A stretch of DNA of 7,315 nucleotides from an uncultured Alistipes sp. Its GTDB lineage: Bacteria; Bacteroidota; Bacteroidia; Bacteroidales; Rikenellaceae. Position numbers and translations under genes: made by a program. Where the stretch lies: the NCBI GenBank assembly GCA_947174575.1, contig CAMWJM010000056.1, positions 1 to 7,315 on the forward strand. Direction: 5' to 3'. Positions 1 to 6,498 of the stretch are shown piece after piece. The notes beneath the pieces were generated by a model. The model was not told the origin of the DNA. It saw only the letters and a list, made by a program, of their open reading frames with translations, and did not search any database. Each line of letters opens with the position of its first letter. Position 1 is the first letter of the stretch.

Positions 1-463
1 GGTAGGTCGCGACATGTACGCGGCGGATGTGCGACAGCCGCTCGATGGCTTGCAGCGCCACGACCATCTGGATCGTGGTGCAGTTAGGGTTGGCGATGAT
101 GCGGCGCGGCGCATGCTTCGCATCCTCGGGGTTGACCTCGGGCACGACCAGCGGCACGTCGGCATCCATGCGGAAAGCGCTCGAATTGTCGATCATCAAC
201 GTGCCGTGGCGGGTGATCGTGGCGGCGAATTCGCGCGAGGTGCCCGCTCCGGCCGACACCAGTGCGAAGTCGATGCCCCGGAAGTCGTCGTTGTGCTGCA
301 AGAGCTTGACCGTCAGGTCGCGGCCGCGGAACTTGTAGGTGCGTCCGGCGCTGCGCTCCGAGCCGAACAGCACCAACTCGTCGATCGGCAGCGGCCGCTC
401 TTCGAGAATCTTCAGAAACTCTTGGCCAACGGCACCGCTGGCTCCTACGATAGCGATTTTCAT
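1..463 (-). CDS. asd: Aspartate-semialdehyde dehydrogenase, N-terminal 154 residues (runs off the left edge)
   Basis: This cytoplasmic enzyme reduces aspartyl-4-phosphate to aspartate-4-semialdehyde with NADPH, the branch step to lysine/diaminopimelate, threonine and methionine. The protein opens [17 protein letters not shown], the Rossmann nucleotide-binding loop (GASGAVG at residues 7-13). It continues with the family segments [12 protein letters not shown] (68-79) and [10 protein letters not shown] (91-100), then NPNCTTIQ at 125-132, in which Cys128 is the catalytic nucleophile. The start is the ATG at 463-461, because the Rossmann motif begins only a few residues later. About 154 of the usual 330-340 residues are present; the rest of the catalytic and dimerisation domain lies outside the window. 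The gene follows the penicillin-binding protein gene by 32 bases on the same strand, so co-transcription is likely, although a weak TAGATTTT box lies just before the start. There is no Shine-Dalgarno sequence. Confidence 0.96.
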   Translation of the reverse strand, partial: MKIAIVGASGAVGQEFLKILEERPLPIDELVLFGSERSAGRTYKFRGRDLTVKLLQHNDDFRGIDFALVSAGAGTSREFAATITRHGTLMIDNSSAFRMDADVPLVVPEVNPEDAKHAPRRIIANPNCTTIQMVVALQAIERLSHIRRVHVATY

Positions 464-495
464 ACAGCGAAAAATCTAATTATGTATTCTCTGTG

Positions 496-2910
496 TCAGT
501 CGAAAAACCGTTCGTCTTCTTCCGGTGCTTCGGGATCGAACTGATCTTCGTCGTCCTTGACCCAGCTGCAGTCGTAGTGCGGCATCTGGGCCGGACGGGT
601 GAAGGTGTCGAGAGGCGTGATGCCCGACGCAGGGTCGTTGTAGACCTGCCGCAGGAATTCGCCCACGATCGGCAGAGCCACCACGCTGCCCTCGCCGCGC
701 GCCAGCAGGTGCACCTGCTGATCCTCGCCGCCGACCCAGGCTCCGGCCACGATCTGCGGCGCCACGCCCACGAACCAGGCGTCGCGGTTCTTGTTCGAGG
801 TGCCGGTCTTGCCGCCGATCTCGATGTCCTTGAATCCGTATTCCCATTTGAGCCGCACGGCCGTGCCGCCCAGCACCACGCCGCGCAGCATCGAGAGCAT
901 CGTGTAGGCGGTGCGCTCGCTGATGGCGTCCTGCGACTGGGGAATGAACGAGGCGATGAGGTTGCCCTGCCGATCCTCGATGCGGGTGACGAAGATCGGG
1001 TCGTTGTGTACGCCCTGGTTGGCGAAGGTCGAGAAGGCGCTCACCAACTCGAAGACGTTGGACTCCGACGTACCCAGACACAACGCCGGCACGGGGTCGA
1101 TGAAGCTGCGGATGCCCATGTTGTGGATGAAGTCGGCTACGGCCGCCGGCTCCTTGGCCTGCTTCATGATCCAGGCCGAGTAGTTGTTGCGGCTGCGGGC
1201 CAGACCCCACGAGAGCGGGTGCAGCTCGCCGATCTGTTCCACCTTGCCCGCCTCCTTGGGCGACCAGGCCGTGCCGCCCGCCGTTTCGATGGTCACGGGC
1301 AGGTTGGGCACCGGGGTGCAGGGCGAGAGTCCCAGGTGGTCGATGGCGAACGTGTAGACGAACGGCTTGATCGTCGAGCCGATCTGACGCTTGCCCTGCT
1401 TGGCCATGTCGTATTTGAAGTAGCGGAAATTCGGCCCGCCGACATAGGCCTTGACGAAGCCGGTGCGAGGATCGAGCGCCACGAATGCGGCGCGCATGAT
1501 GCGCTTGTGGTGGAGGATCGAGTCGCGCGGGGTCATGAGCGTATCGCGCTCGCCTCTGAACGTGAAGACCTTCATCGAGCAGGGACGGTCGAATGCCGCC
1601 TCGATTTCGCGCTGACTGGCTCCGGCGTTGGTCATTTCGCGATAGCGATCCGAATAGCGTACGGCGTGGCGCATGATGCGCTCGCGCTCCTCGCGCGTAG
1701 CGTCGACGAAGAGCGTGCGCGTGCGTTTGTACTGCGCGTCCATCTGGGGCTGGATCACGGTTTCGAGCTGCTTCTGAACGGCTTGCTCGGCGTAGCGCTG
1801 CATGGTGGAGTTGACGGTGGTGTAGATCTTCAACCCGTCGCGATAGATGTTGTAGGGCGTGCCGTCGGCCTTGCGGTTTTTGCGGCACCAGCCGTAGATC
1901 GGATTTTCGTCGTACTCCTTCACGGCCTGTTCGTAGTCCCACTCGGTGTAGAACTGGCTGCGGCGCGGCCGCGGGGCGTTCATCACCAGGCGCAGCATCT
2001 CGCGGAAGTAGGTCGCCGTGCCGTCGTTATGCGACACGGGTTTGTAGTTGAGCACGATGGGCAGCGCCGCGATCGAGTCGTACTGCCTGCGGCTCAAGGC
2101 GCCCGAGGCTTTCATGCGCGAAAGCACCAGATTGCGGCGCGCCAAGGCTCGCTCGGGGTTGCGCACGGGCGAATAGAACGTCGGCGCATTGACCACGCCT
2201 ACGAGCATGGCCGCCTCCTGCACGTTCAGCTCGTTGGGTTCCTTGTTGAAAAAGGTGTGAGCCGCCGATTTGATGCCGAACGCGTTGGAGCCGTACTCCA
2301 CGGTGTTGAGATACATGGCGGCGATCTCGTCCTTGGTGTAGTTGTATTCGAGTTTGAGCGCGGTGATCCACTCCTTGAACTTCGACGTCACGAGCTTCGC
2401 CGTGCGGGCCACGCGGCTGCGGTTGTGGGCCGTGTCGCGCGGAAAGAGGTTCTTGGCCAGCTGCTGGGTGATGGTCGAGCCGCCGCCCTGCGAGAGGTTC
2501 TGCATCGCCACGGTCTTCACCGCCACGCGGGCCAGCGAGGGGATGTCGATGCCCGAGTGGCTGCGGAAGCGGATGTCCTCGGTCGAGATGAGCGCCGCGA
2601 CCAAAGGCGGCACCGTACGGTCGCCCAGCACGATATGCTGCGACCGGTCGGTCGGGAAGAGGTCGGCATACTGCACGTAGGAGCGGTTCTGCACGAAGAA
2701 CGACCCGATGATCTTGCCGTCCTCCGAGTAGACCTCCGTGGCGAGGTTGCTGCGCGGGTTCTCCAGCTCCTCGAACGAGGGCATGCGTCCGAAGATGCCC
2801 AGCGCCGTGAGGATCAGCAGCACGAAGACCAGGGCGAACGGCGCGAAAGCCGCTATCCAGATCCAGCGTATGGTGCGGGAGTCGATCTCCTTTTTCTTCT
2901 TCTTTGCCAT
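496..2910 (-). CDS. mrcA: Class A penicillin-binding protein (PBP1A type), bifunctional transglycosylase/transpeptidase, 804 aa
   Basis: This inner-membrane enzyme polymerises lipid II into glycan strands and cross-links the stem peptides; it is a beta-lactam target. A lysine-rich N-terminus (MAKKKKKEID) precedes one membrane anchor (about residues 15-40). The GT51 glycosyltransferase domain (about 57-240) shows EDIRFRSHSGID at 111-122 with catalytic Glu111, GGSTITQQLAKN at 143-154, and an EYGSNAFGIKSAA segment at 205-217. After a linker of some 230 residues, the transpeptidase domain (about 475-755) carries all three active-site motifs: STIK at 512-515 (nucleophile Ser512), SRN at 573-575 and KTGT at 701-704. 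The C-terminus is an acidic tail. Length and domain order are normal for PBP1A, and no key residue is missing. The ATG at 2910 was chosen because it gives the basic, membrane-anchored N-terminus typical of the family. asd follows 32 bases downstream. The symbol follows the general MrcA family name; locus names vary in Bacteroidales. Confidence 0.97.
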   Translation of the reverse strand: MAKKKKKEIDSRTIRWIWIAAFAPFALVFVLLILTALGIFGRMPSFEELENPRSNLATEVYSEDGKIIGSFFVQNRSYVQYADLFPTDRSQHIVLGDRTVPPLVAALISTEDIRFRSHSGIDIPSLARVAVKTVAMQNLSQGGGSTITQQLAKNLFPRDTAHNRSRVARTAKLVTSKFKEWITALKLEYNYTKDEIAAMYLNTVEYGSNAFGIKSAAHTFFNKEPNELNVQEAAMLVGVVNAPTFYSPVRNPERALARRNLVLSRMKASGALSRRQYDSIAALPIVLNYKPVSHNDGTATYFREMLRLVMNAPRPRRSQFYTEWDYEQAVKEYDENPIYGWCRKNRKADGTPYNIYRDGLKIYTTVNSTMQRYAEQAVQKQLETVIQPQMDAQYKRTRTLFVDATREERERIMRHAVRYSDRYREMTNAGASQREIEAAFDRPCSMKVFTFRGERDTLMTPRDSILHHKRIMRAAFVALDPRTGFVKAYVGGPNFRYFKYDMAKQGKRQIGSTIKPFVYTFAIDHLGLSPCTPVPNLPVTIETAGGTAWSPKEAGKVEQIGELHPLSWGLARSRNNYSAWIMKQAKEPAAVADFIHNMGIRSFIDPVPALCLGTSESNVFELVSAFSTFANQGVHNDPIFVTRIEDRQGNLIASFIPQSQDAISERTAYTMLSMLRGVVLGGTAVRLKWEYGFKDIEIGGKTGTSNKNRDAWFVGVAPQIVAGAWVGGEDQQVHLLARGEGSVVALPIVGEFLRQVYNDPASGITPLDTFTRPAQMPHYDCSWVKDDEDQFDPEAPEEDERFFD

Positions 2911-2928
2911 AAAAAGCCTAATTTGTTG

Positions 2929-2936
2929 CGAAGATA
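2929..2936 (-). promoter_or_regulatory. Candidate -7 box of the penicillin-binding protein gene
   Basis: Read on the minus strand, TATCTTCG followed by CA matches the Bacteroidetes -7 consensus TAnnTTTG at all but one fixed position. It would place the transcription start about 10-12 bases before the ATG at 2910, a short leader of the kind also predicted for yciH here. No TTTG stands at the expected 19-21 base distance; that region falls inside the left arm of the inverted-repeat element. The call is therefore tentative, and read-through from upstream is an alternative. Confidence 0.4.
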
Positions 2937-2940
2937 ATCA

Positions 2941-3040
2941 ACAATTCAGAATTCATAATTCTCAATGCCCAATTTTTCGACTCATATCGCGCGCTTTCTA
3001 TATAGACAAACGTAATTGTGAATTATGAATTGTGCATTGT
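2941..3040. repeat. 100-base intergenic element with 26-base imperfect inverted repeats
   Basis: The left arm (2941-2966) and the reverse complement of the right arm (3015-3040) agree at 23 of 26 positions and share the 12-base core AATTCATAATTC. They enclose a 48-base centre (2967-3014) that includes a GCGCGC run. The right arm ends three bases before the stop codon of the 994-residue protein gene, and the left arm lies 30 bases from the penicillin-binding protein start, so the element fills most of the 133-base gap. The arms could fold as a long AT-rich hairpin in RNA (terminator or processing site) or be ends of a small non-autonomous repeat. No target duplication or terminator-like U-run is evident. 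From memory, AATTCATAATTC-like words are common between genes in Bacteroidales; this was not checked. Confidence 0.6.
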
Positions 3041-3043
3041 GAA

Positions 3044-6028
3044 TTAAAACGGCAGCCCCACCGCTGCGGTGAACCACATGCCTCCGTTGGAGGGGCGGTA
3101 GAACGAGAGTTTCACGCTCGATGTGGCCGAGGCGGGCTGGCGGAAGAGGTTGACGTCGAACACCAGGTCGCCGCCGACCGACCAGATCCGTCGCCGGAGC
3201 ATGCGTCCGTCCGAAGCATGCTGCCCCGGCATGTAGTCGCGGAACTGGGCGAAGTCGCCGCCCACGTTGAGCCGGATGCGCTTGAAGTAGAGCACCGACC
3301 CGATACCCCCCTCGGGATACCACAGCGGCAGCTGGTAGTCGAATGATGCCGCCACATAATTATTCAAAAGGAGGTCTTGCGAAGAAAATCCGCGCGGGAT
3401 AAGCCATGCCGAAGAAAAACTCAACGGTGCGTAACCCGACGGGAATTTGTAGCCGCCGACGGATGTTTGAAAATCGGCGACGATTTTTATCGAATGATGC
3501 GGCGCGACTCCCGGCAAATAAAATTGAGCATAGGTCGAAAGCAGGTCGCTGAAATTGTTGTCAGACGGGTTTATGGCATAGCCCGCTCTCAAAAAATACA
3601 TCCACCGAGGCACGAAATCGCGATGGGCAAGCTGTACCTGATCCAAAAAACTGACTCTGAAAGAGAGCGTATGAAGCCCTTCGTAAAATCCGATATACTC
3701 TAAATTGGTAATATTGTGGTCTTTCCATTGGATATGCCCCAGTTTGGCGACCATGCCGTTGGAGTAGTTCCAGCCGGCGGCGAGCGAAAGTTGCCGCGTG
3801 TGGTAGCCGCATTGGAAATAGAGCGGCAGCGTGGCCGACAGCCCTACCGAATAGTATTTGTCGAGAGAAAGGCGTTTCGGAACCATGAAAAAACCGGTTT
3901 CTTCATCTCTTATCAAATTCTGTTTCCCGGTTGTCTTGAAAGGGGAATAGACTCTTTGGTTGCCTCCGTAGGCCGCGTCGAGGTCGAAGTGTACGCCTAA
4001 TCCGAAGTAGCGTGCGCCGAGCCGGAAGACCGAGCCTTCGCGGCGGTTCCAGCCATAGGAGGCGAACGCTTCGGTGTTCGAGAGGAGGTTTTGCGAGAGC
4101 AGCGTCACGCCGAGGTTCACGTCGATGACATGCTCGTCGACCGCCGCGAAGGGGTCGAACGCCAGGGGCATCCAGCTGTGGATGTCGACCAGGTTGGGCA
4201 CCTTGCGGTAGGGTTTCTTGCGGAATTTTTCGTCCTGCCGGAGCGAGTCGGCCTGCGTGAAACGCACGGTGTCGAGATTGACCACGGGCCAGCGTTTGCG
4301 CGGCGGGTTGACCCGGTCGAGCGGCAGGCGGGCCGGCGCTACGGGGATCAGCGCGCTGTCGGCGAGCGGTTGGGTCGCTACGGTGTAGCCCCGCCGGTCG
4401 TAGGTAGTGGCCAGAATGCCGCCGCGGGCCGGCGACGGGTCGAACGAGCCGTAGCGCGACTCGGTGATGCGGTATTCGCGCCGTGCCATGAGGTCGTAGC
4501 AATGGATTTCGTCCTTGCCCGAGGCGATCGAACCGTAGTAGAGCCGTCCGTCGCCGGCCCGCAGGTTCGAGAGGGTGATGTAGGCGCTTTCGGTGATCGG
4601 ATGCAGCCCCTCGCTGTCGATGCGCGCGATCCGCATGCCGGCATCGTCGGTGACGAGGACATACCAAGCCACGGTCACGTCGTCCCACGCCAGACCGTGG
4701 ATTTCCGTTCGGCCCGGTGCTACGAAACGCTGACGCGAGCCGTCGGCCCGGCGCACGATCACCGCATAGGAACCGCTGTAGTCGTACTCCACCCAGCCCA
4801 GGGCATCGTCCGAAGCGGTGGGGTAGAGCACGCGCCGCTCGCCCGATACGCTCCGGGGGCGTTCATCGGCCAAGTCCATGCTGCAGAGCTGCGAGTTGAC
4901 GCGCTGCTCGAAGAGCTTCGAACGCCTGTACTCCGTCCACCACACCCGGCCGTCGGCGTCGAGCGCCGGGCGCGTGGAGACGTTGCCGACATAGGCCACC
5001 TGCCGTTCGTCGCCCGTGAGGGGGTCGATCTCGACGAAGCGATCGGGACGGTCGAGGTCTTTCTTCAGCGCCAGTATCCTGCCGTTGGGCAGCTCCTGCG
5101 GCCAGCGGTAGGTCGTGTAGTTGCCGTCGGGCAGCTCGCACAGCGGAGCGGCGCTGTCGGATGTCTGCGGCAGAGAAGCCCAATAAGCATGCAGGTCGTC
5201 GAACGTTTCGCGGAAAAGCTGCGAGACGCCCGTTTGGTAGAATTTTTTCAGCGCCACGTGGGTGGTGGCCAGCACATAGGGGTTGCGCGAGCCGTACCAG
5301 GCGACTTTGTCCCAGACGTTTTCGTCGTATTTGTCGTAGGCGTAGGAGCAGATCTGGTAGCCCAATTCGTAGTGGTCGGGGACATGCGAGAGGTAGGAGC
5401 CGCAGAACCACTTGTCGATGTTGCGGCGGTCGCGGCCGATGTTGCCCAGCGCGCGGTAGGCCAGCGTGAACGAGGGTTGCAGACCGCGTCCGTAGGAGGA
5501 CATGGCCGTCTCGGTCATCACGGCGTCGCCCTCCATGGCCCAGATGGGCATGCACAGCAGCCCGATGGTCGACCCCTGCTGCCCGAGCAGGTAGCTCAAG
5601 GCGCGGATCACGCCCCGGTCGAGGTTGTTGTACTGCACGGCGTGGCGGTATTCGTGGGCCACTAACTGCTTGTACCACGGCATCGAGTAGCTCTCGATCG
5701 AGGGCGAGGTGAGGAACTCCACGCGCTTGGGCAGGTACATCACCAGACCGTTCGACCGGAAATTCTCGGGGTGCATGACGAAAGGGATGCGCATCGGCCC
5801 GTGGCGGAATCCGAACCCGATGTCGGGCTGTACGGTGCGGAGGAAGAAGAGCGTGCGCTGCGCGATGTCGGCGACCGTATCCGGGTAGATGATCCGCACG
5901 TCGGGCGTGCGTACGGTCGACCACCGCAGGTTGGCCGGGTCGGAACCCCACGTATAGTATTGCGCGACGGCCCGCTGCGTCCCCGTCAGGATGCAGAGCC
6001 AGCAGATGATGCGCAGCAGCCGGTTCAC
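3044..6028 (-). CDS. Predicted outer-membrane protein: zinc-protease-like domain, TolB-like beta-propeller, C-terminal beta-barrel (994 aa)
   Basis: I do not recognise a named gene. A signal peptide is clear: NRLLR, hydrophobic IICWLCILTG, and a signal peptidase I site AVA/QYY near residue 23. Residues about 40-290 look like a gluzincin (peptidase MA-like) domain with HEYRH at 125-129 and WAMEGDA at 163-169, so His125, His129 and Glu166 could bind zinc and Glu126 could act as base. Residues about 300-560 hold repeated short beta units typical of TolB/WD40-like propellers (for example around 330-365, 420-450, 465-500, 505-550). After a basic linker, residues about 630-994 show alternating aromatic/hydrophobic strands and end in AAVGLPF; a terminal Phe is typical of outer-membrane barrels. 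The start is GTG at 6028, one base after the yciH stop, supported by the signal peptide that follows directly. Peptidase activity is inferred from motifs only. Part of the barrel has unusual composition (see 3350-3960). Confidence 0.85.
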   Translation of the reverse strand: MNRLLRIICWLCILTGTQRAVAQYYTWGSDPANLRWSTVRTPDVRIIYPDTVADIAQRTLFFLRTVQPDIGFGFRHGPMRIPFVMHPENFRSNGLVMYLPKRVEFLTSPSIESYSMPWYKQLVAHEYRHAVQYNNLDRGVIRALSYLLGQQGSTIGLLCMPIWAMEGDAVMTETAMSSYGRGLQPSFTLAYRALGNIGRDRRNIDKWFCGSYLSHVPDHYELGYQICSYAYDKYDENVWDKVAWYGSRNPYVLATTHVALKKFYQTGVSQLFRETFDDLHAYWASLPQTSDSAAPLCELPDGNYTTYRWPQELPNGRILALKKDLDRPDRFVEIDPLTGDERQVAYVGNVSTRPALDADGRVWWTEYRRSKLFEQRVNSQLCSMDLADERPRSVSGERRVLYPTASDDALGWVEYDYSGSYAVIVRRADGSRQRFVAPGRTEIHGLAWDDVTVAWYVLVTDDAGMRIARIDSEGLHPITESAYITLSNLRAGDGRLYYGSIASGKDEIHCYDLMARREYRITESRYGSFDPSPARGGILATTYDRRGYTVATQPLADSALIPVAPARLPLDRVNPPRKRWPVVNLDTVRFTQADSLRQDEKFRKKPYRKVPNLVDIHSWMPLAFDPFAAVDEHVIDVNLGVTLLSQNLLSNTEAFASYGWNRREGSVFRLGARYFGLGVHFDLDAAYGGNQRVYSPFKTTGKQNLIRDEETGFFMVPKRLSLDKYYSVGLSATLPLYFQCGYHTRQLSLAAGWNYSNGMVAKLGHIQWKDHNITNLEYIGFYEGLHTLSFRVSFLDQVQLAHRDFVPRWMYFLRAGYAINPSDNNFSDLLSTYAQFYLPGVAPHHSIKIVADFQTSVGGYKFPSGYAPLSFSSAWLIPRGFSSQDLLLNNYVAASFDYQLPLWYPEGGIGSVLYFKRIRLNVGGDFAQFRDYMPGQHASDGRMLRRRIWSVGGDLVFDVNLFRQPASATSSVKLSFYRPSNGGMWFTAAVGLPF
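3350..3960 (-). other. Low-GC mosaic segment within the barrel-coding part of the 994-residue protein gene
   Basis: Hand counting gives about 49% GC over 3361-3960, with the line 3661-3720 at about 37%, against roughly 58-68% in the lines on either side. The segment codes for about residues 690-893. It uses codons that look foreign to this window: AGA for Arg and ATA for Ile in QNLIRDE (703-709) and again in LRAGYAIN (813-820), and TTA for Leu776. The reading frame is intact and the domain continues smoothly, so this is not a frameshift or an inserted gene. Replacement of part of the barrel by recombination with a more AT-rich homologue is the likeliest explanation; edges are approximate. Confidence 0.6.
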
Positions 6029-6029
6029 T

Positions 6030-6377
6030 TCAGCTGCCGGCTTTTTTGCAGCGGTAGCCGCTGCGGGTGAGTATCTCGACCACGCGGTCGCGGTGGTCGC
6101 CCTGGATGATGATTTCGCCCTCTTTGGCGCTGCCGCCCACGCCGCACCGGGTCTTCAGCATGCGGGCGAGTTCCTGCAGGTCGGCATCGCGCCCCACGAA
6201 ACCCCGCACGAGCGTCGCGACCTTGCCGGCCCGCTGCTTGCGGTCGAGCCACACGCGCAGCTCCTGCTGCCCGGGCGCGAGGGTCTCCGGCTCTTCGTCC
6301 CGCGCCGTGGTATATGCGAAGTCGGGGTCGGTGGAGTAGACCATGCCGAGCCGCGATTTCCAGTCGTTGTCAGCCAT
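6030..6377 (-). CDS. yciH: SUI1/eIF1-like translation factor, YciH family (115 aa)
   Basis: The protein resembles bacterial YciH, the homologue of eukaryotic initiation factor eIF1, which binds the small ribosomal subunit and affects start-site fidelity; its role in Bacteroidetes is poorly defined. The SUI1 fold covers about residues 38-112. Signature stretches are KVATLVRGFVG (52-62), LARMLKTRCGVGGSAKEG (70-87) and EIIIQGDHRD (88-97). The first 35 residues are a polar extension with no motif. I chose the ATG at 6377 (MADNDW) because a perfect promoter box lies about 30 bases upstream of it and because upstream in-frame codons run through the promoter region. The length is close to the usual 105-115 residues. 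The stop at 6030 is one base from the GTG of the next gene, so the two are probably co-transcribed and translationally coupled. Confidence 0.93.
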   Translation of the reverse strand: MADNDWKSRLGMVYSTDPDFAYTTARDEEPETLAPGQQELRVWLDRKQRAGKVATLVRGFVGRDADLQELARMLKTRCGVGGSAKEGEIIIQGDHRDRVVEILTRSGYRCKKAGS

Positions 6378-6401
6378 CGATGTCGTTAAGGCGTCTTTTG
6401 T

Positions 6402-6433
6402 TTTGTGCAAAAGTACGAAAATATTTATCTTTA
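6402..6433 (+). promoter_or_regulatory. Predicted promoter of the DUF4435 gene (plus strand)
   Basis: TTTG at 6402-6405 is followed after 20 bases by TATCTTTA at 6426-6433, which matches the Bacteroidetes primary-sigma pattern TTTG, 19-21 bases, TAnnTTTG except for the final base. Transcription would begin near 6440, giving a leader of about 59 bases that contains the stem-loop at 6446-6479. It overlaps the opposed yciH promoter almost completely. Confidence 0.6.
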
Positions 6434-6440
6434 CGAAAAG
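6408..6440 (-). promoter_or_regulatory. Predicted promoter of yciH and the downstream envelope gene (minus strand)
   Basis: Read on the minus strand, TACTTTTG (6415-6408) followed by CA is a perfect TAnnTTTG box. A CTTTTCG block (6440-6434) stands in the -33 position, with about 18-20 bases between depending on which bases are taken; this half is less canonical. The start of transcription would be near 6400, leaving a leader of about 23 bases before the ATG at 6377. Confidence 0.7.
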
Positions 6441-6445
6441 AATCC

Positions 6446-6479
6446 GTTCGGCGAATGCGGGCGTCCGGCCCGGCCGAAC
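6446..6479 (+). promoter_or_regulatory. GC-rich stem-loop in the leader of the DUF4435 gene
   Basis: GTTCGGC (6446-6452) pairs with GCCGAAC (6473-6479), and inside it CGGGC (6458-6462) pairs with GCCCG (6468-6472) around a five-base loop. This gives 12 base pairs with one five-base bulge on the 5' side. It ends 19 bases before the ATG at 6499 and lies wholly within the predicted leader, so it could affect translation or mRNA stability. No U-run follows, so it is not a classical terminator. It might be simply a by-product of high GC. Confidence 0.45.
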
Positions 6480-6498
6480 CTCATGAATCTCGGTAGCG

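Noticed and set aside
493..2937. 814-codon open frame on the plus strand opposite the penicillin-binding protein gene
   Set aside because: It is exactly codon-aligned with a full-length, motif-complete enzyme on the other strand, and its protein is rich in Arg, His, Val and Ala without recognisable domains. Codon bias explains it.
2982..3346. Small open frames (81-113 codons, both strands) over the 3' end of the 994-residue protein gene
   Set aside because: They overlap the barrel-coding sequence in other frames, have no promoter or recognisable domain, and include the AT-rich repeat element.
4091..5665. 524-codon plus-strand open frame opposite the 994-residue protein
   Set aside because: It is the codon-aligned complement of the high-GC part of the gene and ends where the sense gene uses a TTA codon (Leu122). 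No domain is recognisable.
6483..6485. Alternative ATG for the DUF4435 gene 16 bases upstream
   Set aside because: It is in a different reading frame and its product lacks the family motifs.
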